A stretch of 64,000 nucleotides of DNA from Pyxidicoccus parkwaysis (GCF_017301735.1 NZ_CP071090.1:1984001-2048000), one strand, 5' to 3'. Positions 35,715 through 44,324 are shown, counted from the first letter of the stretch. Translations and numbers: made by a program. Notes: generated from the sequence alone by a model not told the origin.

Positions 35715-35988
35715 GCACCGAGAGAAGGGGCGCCAGTGGCGCGTGCCGTCCCCCATCCGTCCACGCCTCCACCGCGGCGAGGACGTCCCGGCACTTCGTC
35801 AGGAGGTTGCGCGCCTGGTTCTGGTTAGGCTCAGCCACGGCGTTGTCCGCGACAACTGCCGCGAGCTGCGTGGCCGTGCGCACCCACCGGCAGACGGTGG
35901 CGGCCATGCTCGGCGGAGGCGGCGCCGCGCGCTCCAGCACCAGCTCTCGCAGAGCGAGCAGCGCGCGCATCCCATCCACTCGGGGCAT
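35665..35988 (-). CDS. Small protein between portal and protease, uncertain
   Basis: An open frame with normal codon use fills the 340-bp gap between portal stop and protease start. From ATG 35988 it has 107 residues (MPRVDGMRALLALRELVLER; VCRWVRTATQLAAVVADNAV), helical, and overlaps the protease start by 50 bp. The frame extends back to a CTGA overlapping the portal stop, so a CTG start is possible. Function unknown. Confidence 0.4.
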   Translation of the reverse strand: MPRVDGMRALLALRELVLERAAPPPPSMAATVCRWVRTATQLAAVVADNAVAEPNQNQARNLLTKCRDVLAAVEAWTDGGRHAPLAPLLSVHEDLPQAAGVEACRER

Positions 35989-36053
35989 GCCGTGCGCGAC
36001 AGCAGCGGCAATGAAGGCGCGCAGGTTGTCCGCGGCGCCGCGCCGGCGCGGAA

Positions 36054-37409
36054 TCAGACGCGGCCTTCCTCGCCTTGCCTGTCGCGCGGCGGCTCGGGCG
36101 TGGCATTGGCGGCGGCGCTCTCCGTGTTGTTGCCGCCGGCGCCCTGGCCCGGCAGGGGTGCGGGACGCTGCCCCTCCAGCTCCGGCAGCGGCTGGAAGCC
36201 GGCCACCTGCCGCATCTCGTTCCACTCGAAGCCCTCGGTGATAGGCGTCGTCATGGCGCGGAAGATGCGCTCGAACTCCTGCGGGCGTGGGTCCTCGTAG
36301 TCGAGGATGACGTCCCCGTCGACGAGCGGCACCAGCCGGTGCTGGAACCAGGCGAGCAAGAACTCTAGACGCGGCGCCACCGCGTACTCGGCCAGGTGGT
36401 ACTTCGCGGCCTCCGAGGTGCTGCGGTTGCTGGAGGACGTGTCGCCCACCAGCTCCGGCGGCACGTTGTACGTGTGGCGCACGTACGCGCGGAGGCTCTT
36501 TGCCAGCTCGTCCGCCTGCAGCTCGCGGTAGTTGACGGCGAGCTGGGCCAACGTGACGCCGGCCGGGGCGAACCACACCTTGCCCGCGTTGGCCGGGCCG
36601 GAGAACTCCTCCTTGAACTTCTTCTCCAGGTCGTCCGCCGCCTCGTCCGCCTCGAAGTCCTCACGCTTCGAATCGAGCCCCACCACGGCGGTGGGAAGAC
36701 CGCCCCGGTCGAAGGTGCTCTTAGCGGCGCGGTCAATCGACTCCAACGTATCGAGCTGGTCACCCAGGGCCATGCCGCGTCCGGCGCCACGCCCGAGCGG
36801 GTTCTCCGGGTCCAGGTGCTTCAGCCACAGCACCTGCTGGGCGGGTACCTGGCCGTGGAACTGGTTGTAGTTGATGAAGAAGTAGGGGCTGCCCGGCTGG
36901 GGCGTCTGGTGGACGCAGTGGGGCGGCACCACCTCCCAGCCAACGGGCCGTCCGTCCTGGCCCAGGCGCAGCCAGAGGAACGACTCGCCCGCGAGGTCCA
37001 GGTGCACCTGCGCCAGCTTGCGCACCTCGCGCCCGGGAAACTCAGGGTGCGGTGATTCCAGCAGGCGCAGCACCTCATGCGCTGGCAGCTCCACGAGCTC
37101 GCCCGCCTGCGTGGCGTCCTCCAGTGCCTTGCGCCGCTCGCGCCTGTCGAGGGACTTCCAGCGCGGGTCCGTCCACCGCTTCGCGCCGCCGCCCACGCGC
37201 TTGTAGGCCTTCCACCGGGGCGTGGACACGGCATCCGCCACCGTGTCCACCACGGCGCGGAGCCAGCCATTCTCCCGGTACGCGGCGAGCACCTCGCGCG
37301 TACCCCGGCGCGGGCTGAAGGACGCGACGGGGAGGGCATGAACGAGAGAGCCCCGAGTGGTGGGCAGCAGGCCGAGGGCGTTCAGGGCACGGCGGAGGAG
37401 AGATGCCAT
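36054..37409 (-). CDS. Portal protein (HK97 family)
   Basis: 451 residues. Family blocks: YRENGWLRAVVDTVADAVST near residues 43-62, GESFLWLRLGQDGRPVGWEV, and QVLWLKHLDPENPLGRGAGR at ~195-214. A C-terminal DYEDPRPQEFERIFRAMTTP block also belongs to this family. A Gln/Pro/Gly-rich tail completes it. It forms the dodecameric DNA gate and binds TerL. The CGCCCCTTCTCC motif ends 5 bp before the ATG. A decayed copy of its first ~80 codons is at 38580-38827. Confidence 0.9.
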   Translation of the reverse strand: MASLLRRALNALGLLPTTRGSLVHALPVASFSPRRGTREVLAAYRENGWLRAVVDTVADAVSTPRWKAYKRVGGGAKRWTDPRWKSLDRRERRKALEDATQAGELVELPAHEVLRLLESPHPEFPGREVRKLAQVHLDLAGESFLWLRLGQDGRPVGWEVVPPHCVHQTPQPGSPYFFINYNQFHGQVPAQQVLWLKHLDPENPLGRGAGRGMALGDQLDTLESIDRAAKSTFDRGGLPTAVVGLDSKREDFEADEAADDLEKKFKEEFSGPANAGKVWFAPAGVTLAQLAVNYRELQADELAKSLRAYVRHTYNVPPELVGDTSSSNRSTSEAAKYHLAEYAVAPRLEFLLAWFQHRLVPLVDGDVILDYEDPRPQEFERIFRAMTTPITEGFEWNEMRQVAGFQPLPELEGQRPAPLPGQGAGGNNTESAAANATPEPPRDRQGEEGRV

Positions 37410-37435
37410 GCCACGGAGAAGGGGCGTCCTGTTTG

Positions 37436-38410
37436 CTACTTTACGGCCAGTCGTTGAATGAGTTCAACCGCCGTGGCTTGCGGCAGTGGCTCTGCTTGGT
37501 CAATCGAGTATCCACTCGGCTGTGGAGAGAAGATTGTACTTGCAGCTTGGGCAAGAATCGCATCCTTGACTCTGCTGTCATTTGCCGTAGTCGTGAAAAC
37601 CGTAAACGTATTCAGCGCGATTGTTCGATGTCGATTGACAATGAAGTTGTGTCGACTCGTGCGATAGTTTCGAGCACAGACAGAGAGTGCGTAAAATGCA
37701 ATCGACAGAACGACGAATCTTGGAGCAAATGCAAGAACAGTCAGAGCGGGGGAGTTGCCCACTAGAGCCTCTGGTGGATTGATCGCTGCATACCCGGCAA
37801 TCGCGAGCACAAGAGATGCCGAAACGGCACTGGCCACCAACCACCGCCCTGCAAATTTCTCGTGCGCTGCCGCCTCGGAGCTGAAATGACCAGCCTGTTT
37901 TGTGACCGCCTGCTCAATGCTGAACGAGGCCTGTTGATTAAATAGCTGCTCAGCTTTGATTCTGTAGGTCTCGGTGTCGGCTATTGCTTGCTTGAGATGT
38001 CGTTCCAGTTCCGAGGCGTTAATCCCCTGGATGTTTGATGTTGCTATGATCGGGGCGGCCTTGTCGAAAAGGGCGAGATATTTGCTGTTGATGCCAGCCG
38101 AAAGCCCATTGAGCCGCTGCTCGTCCTTTGACTGCATTCGGTGGAATGATTCGGCGTCAAGCAGGTCTGCCGCCAAGGCATCGGCGAGCCGTGCGACTTC
38201 CATTAGGCGCTCATCCGGAATGTGCTGGAAGTAGATATTCCCCAGGAGTCTGATGAGACTGAGCGAGCCAACAATCTGACTCCGAATACCTTTGAACGTA
38301 TGATAGCCGTCGGTCCTGCTAGCACCTTCAACATGGTCCGGGTCCAGCTTTTCAATTCTCTGTGCTGTCGACTGAAGAGCCATGTGGGGGCCGAAAGTTG
38401 CAAGGTTCAT
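37436..38410 (-). CDS. Two-TM membrane protein, cargo gene in the TerL-portal gap
   Basis: 324 residues: a cytoplasmic helical region ~1-188, two transmembrane helices at ~190-211 and ~222-246, then a conserved-looking juxtamembrane block NYRTSRHNFIVNRHRTIALN (248-267) and ~55 more residues. Third-position base use is far more A/T than the structural genes. It interrupts the normal TerL-portal order. Helical sensor plus two TM helices is the layout of several membrane-disrupting abortive-infection effectors; that role is a hypothesis. No family is recognised. Confidence 0.6.
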   Translation of the reverse strand: MNLATFGPHMALQSTAQRIEKLDPDHVEGASRTDGYHTFKGIRSQIVGSLSLIRLLGNIYFQHIPDERLMEVARLADALAADLLDAESFHRMQSKDEQRLNGLSAGINSKYLALFDKAAPIIATSNIQGINASELERHLKQAIADTETYRIKAEQLFNQQASFSIEQAVTKQAGHFSSEAAAHEKFAGRWLVASAVSASLVLAIAGYAAINPPEALVGNSPALTVLAFAPRFVVLSIAFYALSVCARNYRTSRHNFIVNRHRTIALNTFTVFTTTANDSRVKDAILAQAASTIFSPQPSGYSIDQAEPLPQATAVELIQRLAVK

Positions 38411-38437
38411 TGGGCAAGCTTACCAGTCAGATGCGAA

Positions 38438-38575
38438 TCATCCCACATCCGAGCTGTCGCCATCGCTGTCAGCCGATGCCTCCGCTCGCTCGGCTGCGCC
38501 CGCGTTCTGCCGCTTCTTCACCATGTACTTGTAGACGGGCCACGCGAAGGCGTCGGCGTGCTTATCCGGGGTAAG
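38438..38575 (-). pseudogene. Remnant of a second TerL C-terminus
   Basis: About 45 codons reading VLDLTPDKHADAFAWPVYKY then MVKKRQNAGAAERAEA to a TGA at 38438. It aligns with the intact TerL end DDRVDAMVWPIFKYVVKKRK NEGAAERAE but is clearly diverged. It follows the portal remnant on the same strand, the reverse of the functional order. Confidence 0.75.
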
Positions 38576-38579
38576 ATCC

Positions 38580-38827
38580 AGCACGAACCGCCCAGCGCTT
38601 CGCGCTGCCGCCTACGCGCTTGTAGGCCTTCCACCGGGGCGGGCCACCGCGTCCGCCACCGTGTCCACGACGGCCGGGAGCCAGCCGTTCTCCCGGTACG
38701 CGGCGAACACCTCTCAAGTGCCCCGTCGCGGGGAGAAGGGAGCGACGGGGAGCGCGTGGACGAGCGGGCCCCTGGCAGTGGGCAGCAGGCCCAGGGTTTT
38801 CAGGGCACGGCGGACGAGGGAGGCCAT
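38580..38827 (-). pseudogene. Remnant of a second portal gene start
   Basis: From ATG 38827 it reads MASLVRRALKTLGLLPTARG, matching MASLLRRALNALGLLPTTRG of the intact portal, for ~80 codons. It has an in-frame TGA after SPRRGT and a 1-bp deletion near 38643. It keeps the upstream CGCCCCTTCTCC motif. It ends at the junction with the TerL remnant. Confidence 0.8.
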
Positions 38828-38872
38828 ACCCCGGGAGAAGGGGCGTTGCTGGGCCTGCACTGCGCCACCAGC

Positions 38873-39232
38873 TTACTGCTCGAAGTACTCCGGACCGCTT
38901 ACACTAGACCAACTCGTAGACTTCACTGGACGCACCGGCCGTACCTCGCGCACCCCGTGAACAGGTCGCACTCCCCGAACTCCTCTTACTGGTGCCATTC
39001 TGCGCACGGGCTTGACGGGCCCACCGCGGGCACTCTCAGTGAAAAACCCTCGACGTCCGGCCCTGTCAAAGAACCAGCCGTCCTCAACCCAGCCGAGATA
39101 TCGGCCAGCGAATGAGAAGACGTGCTCGCCGTTGAGGTAAGCAACAGGCTCTCCGTCAAAGAGATAAATGTGCTTTCCGTCTTCAGCGATGTAAGCGATT
39201 GGCTCTCCGGAGTGGTCATACATTGCAGCCAT
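38873..39232 (-). CDS. 4-fold beta-flower domain-like protein, cargo gene
   Basis: 119 residues. Four short repeats of the form (I/V)xYxxDGxxxY/FxFxGxP lie in residues 1-70: MYDHSGEPIAYIAEDGKHIY, LFDGEPVAYLNGEHVFSFAG, YLGWVEDGWFFDRAGRRGFF. This fits the small beta-flower fold. The C-terminal ~45 residues are a Pro/Arg/Val low-complexity tail. Function unknown; it lies between TerL and the portal remnant. Confidence 0.6.
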   Translation of the reverse strand: MAAMYDHSGEPIAYIAEDGKHIYLFDGEPVAYLNGEHVFSFAGRYLGWVEDGWFFDRAGRRGFFTESARGGPVKPVRRMAPVRGVRGVRPVHGVREVRPVRPVKSTSWSSVSGPEYFEQ

Positions 39233-39272
39233 TTATCCCCCTGGGTTCTCATGCCGCTCGCTTGGGACAATA

Positions 39273-40814
39273 TCAGTCCTGGGCGTCTCCGTCGTCCTCC
39301 TCGTCCGGGTTGGCCGCACCCTCCGCCCGCTCGGCGGCGCCCTCGTTCTTCCGCTTCTTCACCACGTACTTGAAGATGGGCCACACCATGGCGTCCACGC
39401 GGTCGTCCCGCGCGTGGCCGCCTTCCTGGCCGGTGAAGCTGGCGAGCTGCTCCTCGAGCTTCTCGTGCTTGCCCACCATGTGGACGTAGCCGGCCTCCGC
39501 CCACATGGAGACGGGCGCCGCGCGCTCCGCCTTCGCCTGCCGGGCCCGCTCCGTCTTCACCTTCACCTTCGCGATGCCGCGAATGGTGTGCTTCACCATG
39601 CTGCCGCCGGTGTTCGTCTCCGCGAAAATCCACGCCTGCGGCCGGCCGCGCATGTCCTTCTTCGCGAAGGGCTCCCAGGCGCGCAGCGCCTCCACCGCCT
39701 TCTTCGCCCATGCGCTGGGCTCCGGGCTGCGCAGCGAGAGGTCCGCCAGCACGTACGCATGGTCGAGCCCGTCTTCCTCCTGGCGCACCCCCACCGCGAC
39801 GATGCCGTGCATGTCGGCGCTCTTCTTCTCGCCGGTCGCCGGGTCCACGCTGATGACGATGAAGTCGAATACCTCCGGCCGCTTCCTCGGGTGGATGCGC
39901 GTGAGCTGCCAGTTCACCTTCCGGAAGAGCGCCGGGTCCAGGTCGAAGACGAGCTCGCCCAGGTACTCGCGCCGGCCCTCGGTGGTGTTCGCCGCCGCGC
40001 GCGCCTGGCGGATGTACGCCGGGTCCAGGTTGGTGGAGTTGTCCAGGGTGCTGGAGCGCGAAAGGACGAGGCCTTCCCTGTCCCTCAGAATCTCCCGGAA
40101 CAGCTCGGTGGGCGCGGGCGTGGTGGTGATGACCTTGCGGCTGGAGAGGCCCAGCCGGCGCATGCGGCTGGAGGTGCCGCGCCCGACGCGGCCGCACTCC
40201 TTGAAGACGCCCACCGGGTCCTTCTTCCAGGCCACCACCTCGTCCAGCCACTCGAAGGTGTAGCCGTAGCCGCGGAACTTGTCCGCGTCCGCCGCCGGCA
40301 GGTAGTCGGCCACCACGCCGTTGGGGAAGATGAGCTGCTTCTTCGACTTGCGGTGCTCCGGTTTGAACCAGGGCGGCGCCAGCGTGATGATGCCGCTGGG
40401 CCCCTCGAGCTGGTTCTTTTGAATCTCCGTGTACGTCGGGCCGACGATGAGGATGCGCGCCTCGGCGTCCGCCCGCGCCTCGCGGATGACGGAGGTTGCG
40501 CCCGCATGCGTCTTCCCGGCGCCGCGCCCGCCCAGCAGGAACCAGACGCGCCAGCGGGCCAGTGCCTCATCGAGCATGTCCGGCGGCTGCTGCGCCGGCC
40601 GGAGGCTCAGCTCCGGGTTGTAGTAGAGCGCCAGCAGTTCCTGCTGCGTCAGGCCCAGCGGCGCGGCCACGCCGCCCAGCGCGCCGTAGCGCGCGCGCAG
40701 CCCCAGCGCCACTCGGTCCACCAGCGAGTAGCGGCCGTGCGTCTCGGGGCGGATGATGGGCAGCCCGCCGAGTGGGTCCTCCTTCGAGGTGACGGCCTGG
40801 GCCTTACGGCTCAT
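39273..40814 (-). CDS. terL: Terminase large subunit
   Basis: 513 residues. Walker A at 94-102 (LGGRGAGKTHAGA), Walker B near 190 (TFEWLDEVVAW), and a C-terminal nuclease domain with the SVDPATGEKKSADMHGIVAV block and the LADLSLRS strand. The C-terminus DDRVDAMVWPIFKYVVKKRK is followed by an acidic tail. It packages DNA through the portal. Starts inside the TerS stop region (11-bp overlap). Confidence 0.92.
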   Translation of the reverse strand: MSRKAQAVTSKEDPLGGLPIIRPETHGRYSLVDRVALGLRARYGALGGVAAPLGLTQQELLALYYNPELSLRPAQQPPDMLDEALARWRVWFLLGGRGAGKTHAGATSVIREARADAEARILIVGPTYTEIQKNQLEGPSGIITLAPPWFKPEHRKSKKQLIFPNGVVADYLPAADADKFRGYGYTFEWLDEVVAWKKDPVGVFKECGRVGRGTSSRMRRLGLSSRKVITTTPAPTELFREILRDREGLVLSRSSTLDNSTNLDPAYIRQARAAANTTEGRREYLGELVFDLDPALFRKVNWQLTRIHPRKRPEVFDFIVISVDPATGEKKSADMHGIVAVGVRQEEDGLDHAYVLADLSLRSPEPSAWAKKAVEALRAWEPFAKKDMRGRPQAWIFAETNTGGSMVKHTIRGIAKVKVKTERARQAKAERAAPVSMWAEAGYVHMVGKHEKLEEQLASFTGQEGGHARDDRVDAMVWPIFKYVVKKRKNEGAAERAEGAANPDEEDDGDAQD

Positions 40815-41379
40815 CGTCGCCCTCGGCGGCGGCCAGCGCGGCGGCGCGCTTGTCCTCGTCCGCGAGGAAGCGCTGCAGCTTCTCCATCAGCGACTTCTCC
40901 GCGTCCTCCGGTTTCACCAACTCGAAGGCGCCCTGGGCGGCAGCGGCCGGGTTGGCGTCGCGGGGGAGGGTGTAGTGCTTCGGGTCCGACAGCGACAGGC
41001 GCCAGCGGATGTACTTCTCCAGCAACTGGCGGTTGCCGATGTTGGCCAGCACCAGCTCTTCGAGGGCGCGCCGGAAGTGAGCGGCGGCGGCCTCGTACTC
41101 CATGACGAACCAGGTGTAGAGGCTCTGCTCTCCGGCCTCGATGTCCTCACGCCCCCGGCGCAGCCAGCCCTGCACCACCGAGTCACTCGTGCCCGCGAGG
41201 ACGGCCGCGTCCCGGAGGAAGCGGCCGGCGGCGATGTAGCGGCAGAGGTTGAGGCCCAGCGGCTCGGTGAGGGTGGTGGCCGGCCCGCGCTGCTTCAGCG
41301 GCCGGTACGTGGCGAGCGGGTCCAGGCCCAGCACCTCGGCGGGCTCTGCGTCGGGGTCATGGTCTCGGTGCCGGGCCAC
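40804..41379 (-). CDS. terS: Terminase small subunit
   Basis: 191 residues from a GTG. Residues ~45-75 are a helix-turn-helix (CRYIAAGRFLRDAAVLAGTS DSVVQGWLRRG) typical of DNA-recognising TerS; the rest is helical. CGCCCCTTCTCC ends 5 bp before the GTG. It recognises the packaging site, expected nearby in 41.8-42.1 kb. Confidence 0.85.
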   Translation of the reverse strand: MARHRDHDPDAEPAEVLGLDPLATYRPLKQRGPATTLTEPLGLNLCRYIAAGRFLRDAAVLAGTSDSVVQGWLRRGREDIEAGEQSLYTWFVMEYEAAAAHFRRALEELVLANIGNRQLLEKYIRWRLSLSDPKHYTLPRDANPAAAAQGAFELVKPEDAEKSLMEKLQRFLADEDKRAAALAAAEGDDEP

Positions 41380-41421
41380 GCCCTGGAGAAGGGGCGCCAG
41401 ACGCCAGAGAGCTGACCAGGT

Positions 41422-41814
41422 TCAACTCCCCGGAGAGTCGTCCTTCGCCAATAACGCCCATGCCTCGTCGGACAGTCTCGGTGGGGACCAGCCTGCGGCC
41501 TCCATGTGCGACAGGAATTCGGACGGAAGGCCCACCCCGTACTCCCGGACGTAGTAGGCCAGGGGAGTAGGCCACATGAAGACGCCATCGGTGCGCAGTT
41601 CCGCCAGCGTGACCTTCCCCCTCGCAGGGTTCAGGATGTCGCCGAGCGGGCCGCAGCTGGTGACAATGACTTTGCCCTGGTCAAGGTACTCCGCAACCCT
41701 GCGACGTTCGTCAGGAGAAAGCTTGCCGAGCCAGTCGTGAATCGAAGGGCCCGACGGGTCGCCGGGCGCTCCGTTGATCCCCTCGCGGAAGAAGCCCACC
41801 ATCTTCACTGCCAT
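41422..41814 (-). CDS. Conserved-looking protein of unknown function
   Basis: 130 residues from ATG 41814. Mixed alpha/beta with VIVTSCGPLGDILNPARGKV and DGVFMWPTPLAYYVREYGVG. The sequence has the look of small immunity-type proteins found near toxins, but no toxin is adjacent. It is upstream of terS on the same strand. Function not assigned. Confidence 0.5.
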   Translation of the reverse strand: MAVKMVGFFREGINGAPGDPSGPSIHDWLGKLSPDERRRVAEYLDQGKVIVTSCGPLGDILNPARGKVTLAELRTDGVFMWPTPLAYYVREYGVGLPSEFLSHMEAAGWSPPRLSDEAWALLAKDDSPGS

Positions 41815-41832
41815 AGCTGGCGACTTAATCAC

Positions 41833-42133
41833 ATGGAGTCTCCGGCAGCGATGACGGGCGCCAGCGGCCCGCCGTTGCGAGCGCCGCTGAGGAGCACCTC
41901 ACTCGCGGGCGCGAGCGCAGGACGCGCCTACGGCCCGCTGGGAACGCGAGGGGCCCAGAAAAATGGGGGGTCGCCTAACAGTTTCCCGGGAGATTCCTGG
42001 GGAATTCGCAGCGCACGATTGCAGCGCGCCGAGCAATCAAAGTTTGGCGCCACCTACCCGGTTTCCCACCCCGGGGGCTCCGTACCTACATTCAGTCAAG
42101 CTGTAAAATCACCATGTCCTACATGGCGGTGGT
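41833..42133. promoter_or_regulatory. Divergent control region and likely cos/pac location
   Basis: No gene in 300 bp between leftward terminase genes and rightward 42134 genes. The A/T content rises (AGAAAAATGGGG; CAATCAAAGTTTGG) and a -10-like TAAAAT at ~42107 faces right. Short palindromes occur (TTTCCCGGGAGATT). Packaging sites usually lie beside terS; nothing distinctive enough to name a cos site is seen. Confidence 0.35.
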
Positions 42134-42565
42134 ATGCCTCTTGCCCAGCGCGGACGGCGCGGCACGCTCGCGCAGAAGGGTATCGTCGGCTTCATGAAGG
42201 ATCTCGCGAGCGACGAGCACCAGCGCAGTCTCGTAGCGCTCGGGCGACGCCTGGAAGCGAAGGGGTTCTGGTTCAGGCCTCGGGCGTACTTCGCCCCCAA
42301 CGGGATTCTCGTGGGATTCCCGCCAACGCCTTCCGCGCCAGCTGTGCCGCAGGCTGCCCGGGAGTACCTAGCCGAACACATTCAGGTGATTCGACGAGCC
42401 GTATTGCTCTACCACTCTGGTGAGAGCTGGGAGGCCCGTGTCACCCGTCACGGCGGCCCGCATTGGGGCCGGCAGGCGGACACACTCGACGAACTCGAAG
42501 AGGTAGCACTCGAAGCTCTGGGAACGGATGCGGTGCCTCCGAGCCCGCGTTGGCTCCTCGTCTGA
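42134..42565 (+). CDS. Phage protein, unknown
   Basis: 143 residues (an ATG at 42194 is a possible shorter start, MKDLASDEHQRSLVALGRRL). Alpha/beta, with KGFWFRPRAYFAPNGILVGF in the middle. No family is recognised. First plus-strand gene after the terminase. Confidence 0.5.
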   Translation: MPLAQRGRRGTLAQKGIVGFMKDLASDEHQRSLVALGRRLEAKGFWFRPRAYFAPNGILVGFPPTPSAPAVPQAAREYLAEHIQVIRRAVLLYHSGESWEARVTRHGGPHWGRQADTLDELEEVALEALGTDAVPPSPRWLLV

Positions 42566-42641
42566 CGGAGCGGCCGCGCGCCTCGTTCGCGGGGCATCTT
42601 CCATCTTCAGGCTGGCGCCGTCGTGACAGGAACTCATCGCA

Positions 42642-43067
42642 ATGACCGCATCATCGCCACCGCCAAGCGCCGAACTTCTTCGCACGCTCCTAGCGCAGGA
42701 ACTCTCCAGCATTTCTCTCACAAACTGGGGCTACTTCTATCCAGCGCAGGTCGCCGTTTGGCGGTTCATTCAGGCCGCTCGTCCGGGAGTGCTTGATGAA
42801 CCTCTGAGTGGCTTCGACACCGAGCCGTGGTGGGACGGGAAGGGGGCTCGTTGGTACTTGGATGTCCTCTGGAACAACGAAGCCGTGCTGACTCCTGTTG
42901 AAGAGGTGCTCTATCCCTTGGTGAAGGCTGTGCCGCGACGCGCCGTCGAGCGTGGGTTCCTTTACCCCCACGAGGTGCCGTCAATGCCGCTTGAGCCCTT
43001 CGAGCGGCTGGTGCCTGCGGTCCTGACTGAAATTGACCGGGCCGTCCGTGAAGGACTCGTCGAGTAG
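42642..43067 (+). CDS. Phage protein, unknown
   Basis: 141 residues, Trp/Pro-rich and mostly helical (LAQELSSISLTNWGYFYPAQ; EVLYPLVKAVPRRAVERGFL). No family is recognised. A minus-strand frame starting at 43213 behind a copy of the 12-bp motif overlaps its 3' end and is probably a decayed gene. Confidence 0.5.
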   Translation: MTASSPPPSAELLRTLLAQELSSISLTNWGYFYPAQVAVWRFIQAARPGVLDEPLSGFDTEPWWDGKGARWYLDVLWNNEAVLTPVEEVLYPLVKAVPRRAVERGFLYPHEVPSMPLEPFERLVPAVLTEIDRAVREGLVE

Positions 43068-43268
43068 TCCGCGGGTCGGTGCCTCGCTCTACTCCGCGGA
43101 CTCGACGGGAGCCGCTCAGTGCACGTCAGTTCCAGCGCCGGGAGGAGATGAGCACTCGGGTACCGCGCCTGGGCGAGGCGCCCCACAAGCGGTCGGTCGT
43201 CGGCGTCGTGCATGCGGCGGAGAAGGGGCGCCATCGCGGCACTCCATTCCCCCGTCGCGACCGTCCGT

Positions 43269-43284
43269 CACGATGCGCATCGTG
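43269..43284. promoter_or_regulatory. Operator-like palindrome 1
   Basis: Perfect 16-bp palindrome CACGATGCGCATCGTG. Shares the core GATGCGCATC with the palindrome at 43370, ~100 bp away, upstream of the rightward lysis-side genes. Confidence 0.5.
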
Positions 43285-43369
43285 TGGCGCAATCCCTAGC
43301 GAGCCGAGATACACAGTCTGATCCGCGAACGTTATCCCCACCTGCCCGAGTCCCCTATACCTCTGCGGG

Positions 43370-43383
43370 GGGATGCGCATCCC
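43370..43383. promoter_or_regulatory. Operator-like palindrome 2
   Basis: Perfect 14-bp palindrome GGGATGCGCATCCC, same core as 43269-43284. Two spaced copies suggest a dimeric regulator of the late rightward promoter. Confidence 0.5.
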
Positions 43384-43477
43384 GTGTGCTTTCGGTGGCG
43401 AGAGGCTTGTGCGCGAGTAGCTTGGATGAGTCCGGAGCATGAACGGCCCATGGACGTGAACTCACAGGGGGATGCAA

Positions 43478-43759
43478 ATGCCGCTCTACATCGTGGCGTA
43501 TGACGTGAAGACACCGCACCAAAAGGCGGTGAAGGACAAGCTGCTGGCGAATGGGTTCTCTAATCGCATCCCAGTCGGCGGTGGCGGGTTCCGGCAACTG
43601 CCGGACACGACTGTTGCCGTGAATGCGGGCTCGTCCAAGGAGGCCTTCGAACGCTTCCATTCGCTCGCGACATCGGCCGTGCAATCCGCCGGGGTGGTCG
43701 AACGAGCCGTCGCCGTCGGCGCGAGCGACTACTGGATGACGGGGGAGTCCAGTAACTGA
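43478..43759 (+). CDS. Small ferredoxin-like (Cas2/SinR-like fold) protein
   Basis: 93 residues from ATG 43478, with ACAGGGGG 6 bp upstream. MPLYIVAYDVKTPHQKAVKD has the strand-helix opening (YIVAYDV) seen in Cas2/VapD and SinR-like small proteins, and a second TTVAVNAGSSKEAFERFHSL unit follows. Fold resemblance only; no nuclease residues can be argued. It lies at the head of the rightward late genes. Confidence 0.4.
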   Translation: MPLYIVAYDVKTPHQKAVKDKLLANGFSNRIPVGGGGFRQLPDTTVAVNAGSSKEAFERFHSLATSAVQSAGVVERAVAVGASDYWMTGESSN

Positions 43760-43766
43760 GCAACAA

Positions 43767-43809
43767 GGGCGCGCCGTCAACCTTCAACGTGCGGTCGCGC
43801 CCGTCTTTC
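43767..43809 (+). terminator. Terminator-like hairpin after 43478 gene
   Basis: GGGCGCG/CGCGCCC (7 bp) with a 22-nt loop, followed by GTCTTTCT, 7 bp after the stop codon. Confidence 0.5.
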
Positions 43810-43860
43810 TCGTGTGCACTGCGGCGCAGCTTGTCTCTGTGCCGCCCCTTCTGCACCGTC

Positions 43861-44247
43861 ATGACGCCTACTCCCGAGGTCGCCATCCTCTGCTTGGCGG
43901 TGAGCCAGCTCCTCGTCCCGTTGCTGAATGGGCTCCTCGCGCGCCGGGCCACGAAGCACGAGCAGGCGGCGGACCAGGTGCCGCTGCTGGTGCAGCGCAT
44001 GGAGACGGTGGCCGCCGACGTGCGCGACATCAAGGCGGAGCTGCGCCGGGTGGGGGAACACGAGTCCATGCTGAAGCTGGTGGACCTGCGTTTGAAGGCG
44101 CTGGAGGACTGGATGCTCTCCGCCCGCCCGCAGCTCCACCAGGTGGCGAACCACGTCCAGGTCCTCATGGGTGAGTACAACGCGCGCCGCATGCAGCACG
44201 CCGCCAACGTGGTGGCCGCGAAGGACGCAGGGCGCACCGGCCCGTGA
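43861..44247 (+). CDS. Membrane-anchored coiled-coil protein of the lysis module
   Basis: 128 residues: TM helix at ~7-26 (VAILCLAVSQLLVPLLNGLL), then a long amphipathic coiled coil (PLLVQRMETVAADVRDIKAE...LVDLRLKALEDWM). N-terminal anchor plus coiled coil resembles spanin or holin-accessory proteins. Neighbours are endolysin and holin. Confidence 0.5.
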   Translation: MTPTPEVAILCLAVSQLLVPLLNGLLARRATKHEQAADQVPLLVQRMETVAADVRDIKAELRRVGEHESMLKLVDLRLKALEDWMLSARPQLHQVANHVQVLMGEYNARRMQHAANVVAAKDAGRTGP

Positions 44248-44324
44248 TGCTCCACGCGCGTGTCCGTCATGGACGCGCGCCCTTTCTCCAGGGCGCAGTC
44301 CTCTCGCAGCCCCAGGAGAACCCG

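Noticed and set aside
43070..43213. Minus-strand gene MHDADDRPLVGRLAQARYPS behind a motif copy
   Set aside because: The frame becomes low-complexity and runs into the opposite 42642 gene; probably a decayed start, kept only as support for the motif.
43478..43759. Cas2 of a CRISPR system
   Set aside because: Only the YIVAYDV opening resembles Cas2; no cas1 or array is present, and the fold is shared by many small proteins.
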